Of a DNA stretch of 35,523 nt, positions 9,162-17,399 are shown one piece after another. The position numbers and the translations under genes are program-made. The notes below the pieces were generated by a model. That model did not search any database and was not told the DNA's origin. It saw only the letters and a list, made by a program, of their open reading frames with translations. The DNA comes from Candidatus Cryptobacteroides merdigallinarum (GTDB taxonomy: Bacteria > Bacteroidota > Bacteroidia > Bacteroidales > UBA932). The stretch covers positions 1-35,523 of the forward strand of contig JADIMQ010000025.1 in the NCBI GenBank assembly GCA_017694655.1. The letters run 5' to 3'. Each line of letters starts with the position of its first letter. Positions within the stretch are counted from its first letter, which is position 1.

Positions 9162-10187
9162 ATGGCAGTCAGTTATGAAAAGGCGGGTGTGAACCTCGAG
9201 GCAGGATACGAGGTGGTCCGCAGAATCAAGAGTCACGTGGCGTCCACCTCCCGTCCGGGGGTCATGGGCAACATAGGGTCGTTCGGAGGCATGTTCGACC
9301 TTTCGGCCCTGAATGTAAGGGAGCCGGTCCTGGTCAGCGGTACCGACGGTGTGGGCACGAAACTGAAGATAGCGTTCGAGATGGACAGGCACGACACCAT
9401 AGGCATAGATGCCGTGGCAATGTGCGTGAACGATGTCCTGGCCCAGGGTGCCGAACCTCTCTTTTTCCTCGACTATGTGGCTGTCGGCCACAATGAGCCG
9501 GCCAAGATCGAGGCCATAGTGTCCGGGGTGGCGGAGGGATGCCGCCAGGCAGGATGCGCCCTTGTCGGCGGGGAGACTGCGGAGATGCCGGGGATGTATG
9601 CCGACGGGGAATATGATATAGCCGGATATACTACCGGTGTCGTGGAGAAGTCGAAGCTTATCGACGGGTCGAAGGTTAAGGCCGGCGATGTGCTGGTGGG
9701 TATAGCCTCCTCTGGCGTGCATTCCAACGGCTTCAGCCTGGTAAGGAAGATATTTTCGGACAACTCCCTGGACCTGAAGGCCTCTTATCCGGAACTGGGA
9801 GGGGCGGTGCTCGGGGAAGTGGCGCTGACTCCTACAAAGATATATGTCAGGCAGGTGCTGGATGTGATACGGAACTGCGACGTGCACGGGGTGGCCCATA
9901 TTACCGGCGGCGGTTTTGACGAGAACATCCCGAGGATATTGCAGGAAGGCCAGGGAATCGAGATTAAGGAGGGGACATGGGATATCCTGCCGATATTCAG
10001 GTTCCTGGAGAAATACGGGAAGATAGCCCGCAGGGAGATGTTCAATATCTTCAACATGGGCATAGGCATGGTGCTCGCCATGGATGAGAGCGAGGTGGAG
10101 AAGGCGATAGGCATCCTGGAGAGCTACGGGGAGAGGGCCTCGGTGATAGGGAAGGTCACGGACACCCCGGGCGTGAATATCCTGTAG
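9162..10187 (+). CDS. purM: Phosphoribosylformylglycinamidine cyclo-ligase (AIR synthetase)
   Basis: Closes FGAM to AIR using ATP. The 341-residue protein shows [58 protein letters not shown] and [13 protein letters not shown] in the expected order. The N-terminus [17 protein letters not shown] is characteristic, which supports the start. It follows coaW closely and is separated by 69 bases from purH. No promoter was convincing in that gap. Confidence 0.97.
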   Translation: MAVSYEKAGVNLEAGYEVVRRIKSHVASTSRPGVMGNIGSFGGMFDLSALNVREPVLVSGTDGVGTKLKIAFEMDRHDTIGIDAVAMCVNDVLAQGAEPLFFLDYVAVGHNEPAKIEAIVSGVAEGCRQAGCALVGGETAEMPGMYADGEYDIAGYTTGVVEKSKLIDGSKVKAGDVLVGIASSGVHSNGFSLVRKIFSDNSLDLKASYPELGGAVLGEVALTPTKIYVRQVLDVIRNCDVHGVAHITGGGFDENIPRILQEGQGIEIKEGTWDILPIFRFLEKYGKIARREMFNIFNMGIGMVLAMDESEVEKAIGILESYGERASVIGKVTDTPGVNIL

Positions 10188-10256
10188 CGGCGCGGGCATG
10201 GTCTCCGGGCCGGATCTTTATTTGAGGGTTGACAAAGGTATAACAAGTCATATATA

Positions 10257-11810
10257 ATGAGAAGAGCTTTATTTTCAGTAAGCGACAAGACCGGGGTGGC
10301 GGAATTTGCCTCACGGCTTGTGTCCATGGGGTGGGAGATAATCGCCACCGGCGGGACAATGAAACTTCTGCAGGATGCAGGACTCAAGGTTATAAACATA
10401 AGCGAGGTGACGGGATTTCCCGAGATCTGCGACGGGAGGGTGAAGACCCTTCATCCGAAGGTGCACGGCGCCCTTCTTGGGAGACGTGACCTTGAAAGCC
10501 ACCGCAGGCAGCTGAAGGAGAACGGGATAGAGTACATCGACATGGTGTGCGTAAACCTTTATCCGTTCAGGCAGACCATCGCCAGGCCGGATGTCACGAT
10601 GGATGATGCTATAGAGAATATAGATATCGGCGGCCCGTCCATGCTCCGCAGCGCGGCCAAGAACTGGAAGGATGTCACTGTGGTGTGCGACCCTGCGGAC
10701 TATGCCGTGGTGCTCGACGAGATAGGGGCTTCCGGGAACACTACCCCGGAGACGAGGCTGAAGCTGTCGGCCAAGGCATACACCCACACGGCGGAGTACG
10801 ACATGATGATTGCCACATATATGCGCCGCCAGGCCGGACTGAACGAGAAACTCTTCCTGGAGTTCGACCTGAAGCAGGGGCTGCGCTACGGGGAGAACCC
10901 TCACCAGGAGGCCAGGTTCTATGCTTCTGTGGAGAAGGTGCCTTACTCTCTTGCAACCGCAGAGCAGCTCAACGGCAAGGAACTGTCCTACAATAATATA
11001 CAGGATGCCAATGCCGCCCTCAATATTGTACGTGAGTTCGATGTGCCGTTCTGCGTGGGACTGAAGCACATGAACCCTTGCGGGGCTGCCATAGGAAAGG
11101 ATGTCGTGGATGCCTGGAAGAAGACCTACGAGGCCGACAAGGTAAGCATCTTCGGGGGAATCGTGGCCACGAACCGCGAGATCAACAAGGAGGCGGCAGA
11201 GCTGATGAAGCCGATTTTCCTTGAGATAATCATGGCTCCATCCTTCTCCGAGGAGGCTCTCGAGGTGCTCCGTGCCAAGAAGAACCTGCGTCTGCTCAAG
11301 GTGGACATGTCCAGGGACGATTCTGTCCGCAAACAGTATGTGAGCGTGAACGGCGGGCTCCTGGTGCAGGACCTCGACAAGGAGACCAGGACTGTTTCCG
11401 CAGACATGTGCGTGACCAAGGCCAGGCCGGATGCCTCCCAGATTTCGGACCTCGATTTCGCATGGCATATTGTCAAGCATGTCAAGTCCAATGCCATTGT
11501 CGTGGTGAAGGACGGCATGACCCTCGGTGTCGGCGCCGGGCAGATGAACCGTATAGGTTCGGCCGAGATTGCCCTGAAAGAGGCCGAGGCTGCCTTCAGG
11601 GAGAAGGGGGCGGATGTCCGCGAGGCCGGTCTCGTCATGGCTTCCGACGGTTTCTTCCCGTTCGACGACTGTGTGGCCCTTGCCGCTGAATACGGTGTGA
11701 AGGCAATTGTACAGCCGGGCGGAAGTATCCGTGACAATGATTCCATAGTGAAGGCGGATGAGAACGGGATTGTGATGCTGTTTACCGGTATGCGCCATTT
11801 CAAGCATTAA
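10257..11810 (+). CDS. purH: Bifunctional AICAR formyltransferase / IMP cyclohydrolase
   Basis: Performs the last two steps to IMP: 10-formyl-THF-dependent formylation of AICAR, then cyclisation. The N-terminal cyclohydrolase domain begins RRALFSVSDKTGV and contains GRVKTLHPKVHGALLGRRD and NIDIGGPSMLRSAAKN. The C-terminal transformylase domain contains KHMNPCGAAIG and ends near QPGGSIRDNDSIVKADENGIVMLFTGMRHFKH. The 517-residue length is usual. The folate substrate depends on FolD, encoded 3 kb downstream. A small hairpin with a GAGA loop (11814-11827) follows the stop codon. Confidence 0.97.
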   Translation: MRRALFSVSDKTGVAEFASRLVSMGWEIIATGGTMKLLQDAGLKVINISEVTGFPEICDGRVKTLHPKVHGALLGRRDLESHRRQLKENGIEYIDMVCVNLYPFRQTIARPDVTMDDAIENIDIGGPSMLRSAAKNWKDVTVVCDPADYAVVLDEIGASGNTTPETRLKLSAKAYTHTAEYDMMIATYMRRQAGLNEKLFLEFDLKQGLRYGENPHQEARFYASVEKVPYSLATAEQLNGKELSYNNIQDANAALNIVREFDVPFCVGLKHMNPCGAAIGKDVVDAWKKTYEADKVSIFGGIVATNREINKEAAELMKPIFLEIIMAPSFSEEALEVLRAKKNLRLLKVDMSRDDSVRKQYVSVNGGLLVQDLDKETRTVSADMCVTKARPDASQISDLDFAWHIVKHVKSNAIVVVKDGMTLGVGAGQMNRIGSAEIALKEAEAAFREKGADVREAGLVMASDGFFPFDDCVALAAEYGVKAIVQPGGSIRDNDSIVKADENGIVMLFTGMRHFKH

Positions 11811-11844
11811 TTTTGCCGGAGACGGCACCCATAGCGGTGGTACA

Positions 11845-12474
11845 ATGAAGAAAATATATTTCGTGATTCTTGCTGCGGTGTTCTTTTCCGCAGGACCTGA
11901 TATGTCCGGACAGTCGCTCAAGGACCTTTTCAACAAGGAGGCCATCAAAGATGTGGTGGGCTCCGTGGTGGAAGGCCTCGATGTGATTCCGGAGAACATA
12001 GCCGGCGACTGGACCTATTCAGGGGTGGCCGTCAGGCTGACCGGGGACGATATACTGGGCAATGCCGCATCCGCGCTCGCGACAAGCCAGATAGAGGAGA
12101 CCCTGGACGGGTATCTGGAGAAGATAGGGCTGAAGCAGGACACTTTCGGCTACACCTTCAACGCCGACAGCACCTTTGCCACGACATCAGGCAAGCTGAA
12201 GTTTTCCGGTACCTATACCTTTTCTCCGGAAGATGACACTATCGTCCTCGACTACGGGAAGGAAGGCCGGCTGGGCGGCGTGTCCCTCAAGGCCGGGGCG
12301 ACCGTCTCGCTGAACACCATGGAGCTGCTGTTCAATGCGGACAAGCTCCTGGATTTCATAGAGAAGGTCTCTTCTGTGGCCGGCGGTTCAGGAATCGGTT
12401 CCCTGACAGCCCTCCTGAACCAGTACGACGGGATAAAGATAGGTTTCAGCCTTTCCCGGAAGTCCGCGGAGTAG
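11845..12474 (+). CDS. Exported DUF4923-family protein of unknown function
   Basis: A 209-residue protein with a type I signal peptide (KKIYFVILAAVFFSAGPDMSGQ), so it is probably periplasmic. The rest resembles the DUF4923 family of Bacteroidales: a segment with AGDWTYSGVAVRLTGDDILGN, then alternating strands (YTFNADSTFATTSGKLKFSGTYTFSPEDDTIVLDY) that suggest a small beta-barrel or lipocalin-like fold. No catalytic motif is visible. It lies between purH (34 bases upstream) and purD (128 bases downstream), so it is probably co-transcribed with them. A link to purine metabolism is not evident from the sequence. Family assignment is from recall. Confidence 0.75.
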   Translation: MKKIYFVILAAVFFSAGPDMSGQSLKDLFNKEAIKDVVGSVVEGLDVIPENIAGDWTYSGVAVRLTGDDILGNAASALATSQIEETLDGYLEKIGLKQDTFGYTFNADSTFATTSGKLKFSGTYTFSPEDDTIVLDYGKEGRLGGVSLKAGATVSLNTMELLFNADKLLDFIEKVSSVAGGSGIGSLTALLNQYDGIKIGFSLSRKSAE

Positions 12475-12519
12475 TGTCCGGGAAAGGGCTTCCGGAGAGG
12501 CCGGGACCGGTTCACGGGG

Positions 12520-12534
12520 ATGTCCTCCGGACAT
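12520..12534. promoter_or_regulatory. Small inverted repeat before purD
   Basis: ATGTCC-TCC-GGACAT is a perfect 6-bp stem with a 3-base loop in the 128-base gap between the DUF4923 gene and purD. A matching TGTCCGG also lies at 12475-12481, opposite CCGGACA at 12527-12533. There is no T-run after it, so it is not a classical terminator. It could be an operator or a transcript-processing hairpin. Confidence 0.3.
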
Positions 12535-12602
12535 TCTATAGCGAGCAGAGTCCCCTGTGCTGAATATAATAATTCGTCTAACTGACGTCAAATTGCGTCT
12601 AT

Positions 12603-13871
12603 ATGAAACATAATGTATTGGTTGTCGGCGGTGGCGGAAGATGCCATGCCATAGTGGATGCCCTTTCACGTTCCCCGAAGGTGGGGAAGATATACTGTGC
12701 CCCCGGAAATGCCGGGATTGCGGCCCAGGCTGAGTGCGTGCCCCTGAAGGAGACCCAGGTGGAGGAACTCCGGGATTTTGCCGCCTCCAACGGGGTGGAC
12801 CTTACCGTTGTGGGACCGGAGGTGGCCCTGGCTGCCGGGATAGTAGATGTGTTCACGGCTGCCGGGCTCAGGATTTTCGGTCCTTCAAAGGCCGCGGCCG
12901 TCATAGAGTCAAGCAAGGATTTCGCGAAACGTCTCATGGAGAAGTACAATGTCCCTACCGCGGCTTTCCGTACCTTCGGGGACTATGATGAAGCTCTGGC
13001 CTATGTCAGTGCCTCGTCTTTCCCGACAGTCCTGAAATATGACGGGCTTGCCGCCGGTAAGGGTGTGGTGATAGCGGAGGACCTGCCGCAGGCTGAGGCC
13101 GCCCTGAAGGATATGCTCCTCGACGACAAGTTCGGGAAGGGCAGTGTGGTGGTCGAGGAGTTCCTTACCGGGCCTGAATTTTCCTTCATGTGCTTCGTCG
13201 ACGGGGAAAAGGTGTGGCCTATGACTGTCTCCCAGGACCACAAGCGTGCATACGAGGGTGACAAGGGCCCGAATACGGGGGGTATGGGGGCTTATTCACC
13301 TGTCCCTGCCATCACCCCGGAGGATGTGGACTATTCCCTTGAGCACATAATGAAGCCGGTAGCCGCCGGCATGGTGGCTGAAGGGCGGCCTTTCAAGGGC
13401 GTCCTTTACGGTGGTCTTATGAAGACCCCGGCCGGCGTGAAGGTCATTGAATTCAACTGCCGTTTCGGTGATCCCGAGACCGAAGTTGTCCTTCCTCGTC
13501 TCGAATCTGACATCTACGACATTTTTTCCGCTGTCGCGGACGGTACTCCCATGCCTGAACTGAAATGGTCTTCCAAATCCACACTCGGTTTCGTCCTGGC
13601 CTCTAAAGGCTATCCCGGTGAATATGAAAAAGGTTTCCCTATAGACGGTCTCGACGAGGCCTCCGCTTCCGGCAACGTGCGTATCTATCACATGGGTACC
13701 TCCATCAAAGACGGACGTTACCATACCTCCGGAGGCCGTGTCCTCATGGTTGTAGGCTCCGGTGATGATTTGAAGGCTGCGAGGGCTTGTGCGCTGGAGG
13801 CTGTGGGGGTGGTGAGGTGTGAGAATCTTTTTTATCGCAGGGATATAGGCTGGAGGGCCGGCGCGTTATAA
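12603..13871 (+). CDS. purD: Phosphoribosylamine--glycine ligase (GAR synthetase)
   Basis: Joins glycine to phosphoribosylamine with ATP, the second purine step. The 422-residue ATP-grasp protein has APGNAGI, VVGPEVALAAGIVD, the ATP-grasp segment PTVLKYDGLAAGKGVVIAED, GPEFSFMCFVDG, KGPNTGGMGAYSPVP and EFNCRFGDPETEVVLPRL. The usually invariant N-terminal GGREHA reads GGRCHA, with Cys14 replacing Glu. Codon choice in the last third (from about 13490) shifts towards CGT, GGT, GAA and AAA compared with the rest of the run. The stop codon lies inside a 20-bp perfect palindrome. Confidence 0.96.
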   Translation: MKHNVLVVGGGGRCHAIVDALSRSPKVGKIYCAPGNAGIAAQAECVPLKETQVEELRDFAASNGVDLTVVGPEVALAAGIVDVFTAAGLRIFGPSKAAAVIESSKDFAKRLMEKYNVPTAAFRTFGDYDEALAYVSASSFPTVLKYDGLAAGKGVVIAEDLPQAEAALKDMLLDDKFGKGSVVVEEFLTGPEFSFMCFVDGEKVWPMTVSQDHKRAYEGDKGPNTGGMGAYSPVPAITPEDVDYSLEHIMKPVAAGMVAEGRPFKGVLYGGLMKTPAGVKVIEFNCRFGDPETEVVLPRLESDIYDIFSAVADGTPMPELKWSSKSTLGFVLASKGYPGEYEKGFPIDGLDEASASGNVRIYHMGTSIKDGRYHTSGGRVLMVVGSGDDLKAARACALEAVGVVRCENLFYRRDIGWRAGAL

Positions 13872-13878
13872 CGCGCCG
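13859..13878. terminator. 20-bp perfect palindrome over the purD stop codon
   Basis: CGGCGCGTTATAACGCGCCG is fully self-complementary and contains the purD TAA. It lies between the convergent purD and HAD genes. The GC-rich arms would form a strong hairpin in transcripts from either strand, but no U-tract follows, so termination is an inference from position. It could instead be a regulator site or an mRNA-stabilising 3' hairpin. Confidence 0.45.
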
Positions 13879-13902
13879 TCGTGGCGAATTGGGTGATGGA
13901 AG

Positions 13903-13931
13903 AGAGCGGCCTGCGCGTTGCGCGGGGCTCT
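13903..13931. terminator. GC-rich hairpin in the convergent purD/HAD gap
   Basis: AGAGC and CCTGCGC pair with GCGCGGG and GCTCT around a GTT loop, with a two-base GG bulge, giving about 12 bp of stem. It sits 25 bases after the purD palindrome and about 30 bases past the HAD stop codon. T-runs are short, so function as a bidirectional terminator is probable only from position and stability. Confidence 0.4.
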
Positions 13932-13961
13932 TATGACGCACCTAATGGCGACATGTCATGG

Positions 13962-14654
13962 TCATAGGATTGAGGTGAGGTCCCGGAAATCTTTCAGGCG
14001 GAAGAGGTGCGGGTGGTCGAACTCCTCGATTATCTCGTGCTGCCATGTGCTCTTGGCCGGGATATGTACCCCGTATCCGCCAATGGCAAGTACCGGAGCT
14101 ATGTCCGACTTGAACGAATTCCCTACCATGAGCAGTTCAGAGGCGCCGATCCCGAGGGCGTCTATTATCTCCCGGTAGGCTTTTTCTGTCTTGTCCGGCA
14201 CAATTTCTATGTGGCTGAAGAACCTTTTCAGCCCGGACCTCTCCAGCTTGTTCTCCTGGTCTGTCGTGTTCCCCTTGGTTATGACTATGGTCTTGTATGG
14301 CCGTGTCCTCTTCAGGGTCTCGAGCGTTTCCTCAACTCCCGGCAGCGGAGTGGCCGGATTGCGGAGCATCTGCCTCCCTATCCCGTAGATCTCGCTTACC
14401 GTGGCGGCCGGTATCGTATTCCGGCTCAGCCTCAAGGCCGTTTCTATCATGGAGAGAGTGAACGCCATGACACCGTAGCCCAGGGTGTCCATATTCTGCA
14501 TCTCGGTGCTGAAAAGCTCTTTCCGGAGGAATCCTTCCTCGCCGTAGCCGGCCATAAGGCTGCAGAACCTGGTCTCCGCCTCATCGAAGTATGTCTGGTT
14601 GTCCCACAATGTATCGTCGGCATCGAATGCCACTACCTTTATCCTGTCTTCCAT
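13962..14654 (-). CDS. HAD-superfamily hydrolase (phosphoglycolate phosphatase-like)
   Basis: A 230-residue cytoplasmic phosphatase of the haloacid dehalogenase superfamily. Motif I is FDADDTLW with the nucleophile D11 and acid/base D13. Motif II is the Thr of VITKGN, and motif IV is VGNSFKSDIAPVLAIGG. A helical cap domain lies between motifs I and II. The open frame extends to 14780, but the added residues are not family-like, so ATG at 14654 (MEDRIKVVAFDADD) is chosen. It converges on purD and diverges from folD. The substrate is unknown; a role in clearing a sugar phosphate or nucleotide is only a guess from the neighbours. Confidence 0.85.
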   Translation of the reverse strand: MEDRIKVVAFDADDTLWDNQTYFDEAETRFCSLMAGYGEEGFLRKELFSTEMQNMDTLGYGVMAFTLSMIETALRLSRNTIPAATVSEIYGIGRQMLRNPATPLPGVEETLETLKRTRPYKTIVITKGNTTDQENKLERSGLKRFFSHIEIVPDKTEKAYREIIDALGIGASELLMVGNSFKSDIAPVLAIGGYGVHIPAKSTWQHEIIEEFDHPHLFRLKDFRDLTSIL

Positions 14655-14719
14655 TTGTTCCTCTGTATAATTTGTCTTTCTGCCTTGCCTGCCCAGGAAG
14701 TCCTCCTTCTTACGGAGTG

Positions 14720-14727
14720 CAAAAATA
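14720..14727 (-). promoter_or_regulatory. Putative -7 element for the HAD gene
   Basis: TATTTTTG on the minus strand matches TAnnTTTG and is followed by a 65-base leader to the chosen HAD start at 14654. Its position supports that start over the longer frame. The -33 region is weak (TTTA near 14750-14753). Confidence 0.35.
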
Positions 14728-14822
14728 TAATAAATTGACGAAATTTTCCTAAATTCGCAGGTCATGGGTGTCATGCCCATATTCCGGGAACCATCTGTAG
14801 AAATTCAATAAAGGACAAGAAT

Positions 14823-15674
14823 ATGATAATAAGCGGGAAAGAGCTTTCAGCAAGGCTGAAGGAAGACATGAGGTACGAGGTATCGACATTTCCGGAGAAG
14901 TTCGGGCGGGTACCTCATCTTGTTGTGATACTGGTAGGGGACGACCCGGCGAGTGCCTCTTACGTAAAAGGCAAGGCGAAGGCTTCTGAATTCGTCGGGA
15001 TACGGAATACCACGATACTCCGGCCGGATACTGTTTCCGAGGCCGAGCTTCTCGGGCTGATAAGGCAGCTCAACGAAGACGATACGGTGGACGGCATCCT
15101 GGTGCAGCTCCCTCTGCCAGCGCACATTTCCGAGGCGAAGGTCATCGAGGCCATAGACAAGGGCAAGGATGTGGACGGCTTCCATCCTCTTAACGTGGCC
15201 GCACTCTGGCAGAAGCAGCCTTGCACACTCCCGTGTACGCCAAAGGGCATCATCAAGATGCTTAAATCCGCAGGTGTGGAAATCAGGGGCCGGCGTGCCG
15301 TGGTGATAGGCCGCAGCAACATAGTGGGTCTGCCGGTAGCCAAGCTCCTCCTGGACGAGAACGCCACTGTCACCATAGCCCATAGCCGCACGGAAAATCT
15401 TCCGGCAGTCACCCGTGAGGCCGACATACTTGTAGTGGCCATAGGCCGTCCGCGCTTCGTGACTGCAGACATGGTCTCCGAAGGGGCCGTGGTAATAGAT
15501 GTAGGGGTGAACCGCGACCCGGAGACAGGGAAGCTCTGCGGCGACGTGGACTTTGAGGCCGTCTCACCCAAGGCTTCGGTCATTACGCCGGTGCCTGGAG
15601 GAGTCGGCCCTATGACTATCTGCTGCCTGATGGAAAATACGATAGAGTGTTTCCTTCGGAAGATGCGGGGCTAA
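14823..15674 (+). CDS. folD: Bifunctional methylene-THF dehydrogenase / methenyl-THF cyclohydrolase
   Basis: Interconverts 5,10-methylene-THF and 10-formyl-THF with NADP. The 283-residue protein has the catalytic segment SASYVKGKAKA, DGILVQLPLPAHI, DVDGFHPLN, the nucleotide-binding GRSNIVGLPVAKLL and the closing PVPGGVGPMTICCLMENT. Its product 10-formyl-THF is the substrate of PurH (and of PurN, which is not in this window), so its place beside the purine genes makes biochemical sense. Its stop codon TAA (15672-15674) overlaps the stop of the convergent GH109 gene. Confidence 0.96.
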   Translation: MIISGKELSARLKEDMRYEVSTFPEKFGRVPHLVVILVGDDPASASYVKGKAKASEFVGIRNTTILRPDTVSEAELLGLIRQLNEDDTVDGILVQLPLPAHISEAKVIEAIDKGKDVDGFHPLNVAALWQKQPCTLPCTPKGIIKMLKSAGVEIRGRRAVVIGRSNIVGLPVAKLLLDENATVTIAHSRTENLPAVTREADILVVAIGRPRFVTADMVSEGAVVIDVGVNRDPETGKLCGDVDFEAVSPKASVITPVPGGVGPMTICCLMENTIECFLRKMRG

Positions 15675-17077
15675 TTGCCCGGCTTTTCCGCGACGGCATG
15701 CCTGTAGCCTTTGACCTTGTCCCAGTCTCCTCTGGTGAAGTCAGGGAACTCTACAGGCATGTTGCCGTTCTCTATGGATGCCGCTGAAAGGTCGCCTATG
15801 CATGACCATTCTGCCGCATCATAGACATCCTGGTCAAGTGGAAGGCCGTTCCTGAGGCAGTATATCAGGCGGTAGTCCATGATGAAGTCCATCCCGCCGT
15901 GTCCGCCGACTTCGCGTGCCTTCTCCTCTATTTCCTTTGCGACAGGATGCCTGTACTTCTCCATGAGCATCTCCATGGTCTCCCCGGACACGAAGCTGTG
16001 CCCGTTGAGGTCCTCATGGTCCGGTATTATTCCGTCTTTGTCCCCGGCCGGCCTGAAGGCGAATCCCTCCACCGGATATTTGTTCGCGAATCCTTCTGTG
16101 CCGGTTACCTGGTATTCCCTGCTGTATGGCCTCGGCGTGTAGACATTGTGCTGCAGCAGTATGGAATGGCCCTTGGCCGTCTGTATCAGGGTGACGGTAT
16201 GGTCCCCGTTCGCGAAGGTCTCTGCCCCCATGAGCCTCTTTCCAGTAGCTGCCCCGTTCACGGACCTGGTGTCCATGGAGACCAGACGTGTCATCCTGTC
16301 TCCCCTGTGTATCCCGAGTATCTGGCAGGCAGGGCCGAGCCCGTGTGTGGCGTACACATCCCCCTTGTGCTCCTGGTTGAATGCAAGTCTCCAGTTCCCC
16401 TGGTAAAGTTCCCAGAACTCGTCGAGGTTGTGGATATATCCTCCTTCCACATGGAGTATTTCGCCGAAGAGCCCGTGCTGGGCCATGTTGAGGGTCGTCA
16501 GCTCGAAAAAGTCATACACGCAGTTCTCGAGCATCATGCAGTGCTTCCTTGTCTGTTCCGCTACATCCACGAGCTGCCAGCACTCCGCCACTGATGTAGC
16601 CGCAGGCACTTCCACTGCCACATGTTTCCCGTGCCTCATCGCATACACAGCCATCTCCACGTGCTTCTGCCATCCCGTGCAGATATATACAAGGTCAATG
16701 TCATCCCTTTCACACAGTTCCATCCATCCTTCCTCCCCGCTATATCCTTCAGCCCTTGGCAGACCCCTTCTTTCAAGTATTTCCTGCGCAGACTCCACCC
16801 TTTCCGGAAGCAGGTCGCACAAAGCCTTAATCTCCACACCCTCCAGATACGTGAACCTCTTCACTGCTCCCGGGCCTCTCATCCCCAGCCCCACAAATCC
16901 TACCCTCACCGTCTCCATCGGTTCCGCCTTGAGCCCCAATACCGACTCCTGGCCTTCCGCCCTTTCCGGCATCCTGAATACTATCTTCCCTTCTTCAATC
17001 CTGTATTCTTTCCCTGATTCTCTGCAGCCTGCCGCCAAAGCCATCGCCGCAACCATAATGACAATTATTTTCTTCAT
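15671..17077 (-). CDS. GH109-family lipoprotein, alpha-N-acetylgalactosaminidase-like
   Basis: A 468-residue Gfo/Idh/MocA-fold protein of glycoside hydrolase family 109, whose members use tightly bound NAD to cleave alpha-linked N-acetylgalactosamine. It has a lipoprotein signal with Cys18 (ALAAGC), so it is a membrane-anchored extracytoplasmic enzyme. The NAD-binding loop is GFVGLGMRGPGA from residue 60. Family stretches I recognise from memory include CDLLPERVE, MLENCVYDFFELTTLNMAQ, HVEGGYIHNLDEFW, GDVYATHGLGPACQ, TPRPYSREYQVTGTEGFANKYP and GGHGGMDFIMDYR. Its stop (CTA on the plus strand) overlaps that of folD. It is transcribed away from the LacI gene's 3' end, and a role beside the sugar locus is plausible but unproven. 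Confidence 0.88.
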   Translation of the reverse strand: MKKIIVIMVAAMALAAGCRESGKEYRIEEGKIVFRMPERAEGQESVLGLKAEPMETVRVGFVGLGMRGPGAVKRFTYLEGVEIKALCDLLPERVESAQEILERRGLPRAEGYSGEEGWMELCERDDIDLVYICTGWQKHVEMAVYAMRHGKHVAVEVPAATSVAECWQLVDVAEQTRKHCMMLENCVYDFFELTTLNMAQHGLFGEILHVEGGYIHNLDEFWELYQGNWRLAFNQEHKGDVYATHGLGPACQILGIHRGDRMTRLVSMDTRSVNGAATGKRLMGAETFANGDHTVTLIQTAKGHSILLQHNVYTPRPYSREYQVTGTEGFANKYPVEGFAFRPAGDKDGIIPDHEDLNGHSFVSGETMEMLMEKYRHPVAKEIEEKAREVGGHGGMDFIMDYRLIYCLRNGLPLDQDVYDAAEWSCIGDLSAASIENGNMPVEFPDFTRGDWDKVKGYRHAVAEKPGN

Positions 17078-17108
17078 CGGATATAATGTTTGTTATCGGT
17101 GGTTTCTG

Positions 17109-17116
17109 CAAAAATA
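17109..17116 (-). promoter_or_regulatory. Putative -7 element for the GH109 gene
   Basis: TATTTTTG on the minus strand, about 31 bases from the GH109 start, matches TAnnTTTG. It is followed by CAGAAACC, close to the bases after the lacI and ribokinase -7 elements (TGCAGCACC, TGCAGAACC). The -33 box is not clear. Confidence 0.4.
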
Positions 17117-17194
17117 TGAATTTATGTCCATATATGACGCCGTCACGGGTTTTTTTAGTCAAGTCTTTATGATGAATGTCCGGAAAGATTTGCT

Positions 17195-17202
17195 TAAATT
17201 TG
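17195..17202 (+). promoter_or_regulatory. Orphan -7 promoter element
   Basis: TAAATTTG matches TAnnTTTG and points to the ATG at 17225, with a leader of 22 bases, as at the real promoters in this window. The gene that should follow survives only as a remnant. The -33 region is not convincing. Confidence 0.3.
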
Positions 17203-17224
17203 CTACGCTTGACGGACTGTGATT

Positions 17225-17381
17225 ATGAAACATAAGTTTTTGTATCTGGGTAGGACAGACAGGGGACGAGGAATTGCATGTTTCTCTCCTTCCTGGAGAA
17301 AAACGGACGGTAAGTATCAGGTTCAAGGCTGAAGATACCGGAGGGGAAAAACCTGGCCTGGAATATGAAGTGTCTCTGTAA
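17225..17381 (+). pseudogene. Internally deleted remnant, possibly the tail of a GH2-type glycosidase
   Basis: After the orphan -7 element an ATG (17225) opens MKHKFLYLG, which looks like a native N-terminus but stops after 36 codons. In a different frame, 17229-17381 encodes about 50 residues ending LHVSLLPGEKRTVSIRFKAE and then GLEYEVSL plus a TAA. The LPGEKRTVSIRF pattern is typical of the last beta-sandwich of GH2 beta-mannosidase or exo-glucosaminidase-like enzymes. The simplest reading is a gene that kept its promoter, start and last exported domain but lost about 2 kb in the middle, with a frame change at the join. Family identity is an inference from one short stretch. It fills most of the 322-base gap between GH109 and lacI. 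Confidence 0.5.
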
Positions 17382-17399
17382 TAGCCGAATAGTCCCCAA

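Noticed and set aside
10229..10258. TTGACA, 18 bases, TATAAT before purH, like an E. coli sigma-70 promoter
   Set aside because: The TATAAT overlaps the purH start codon, and other promoters in this window follow the Bacteroidetes consensus; probably chance.
11814..11827. TGCCG-GAGA-CGGCA hairpin after purH as a terminator
   Set aside because: Only 5 bp, no downstream T-run on the plus strand, and the next gene follows within 20 bases.
17225..17332. 36-codon frame MKHKFLYLG as a small protein gene
   Set aside because: It has a plausible promoter, but the tail of a longer protein appears in another frame right behind it, so a decayed gene explains both better.
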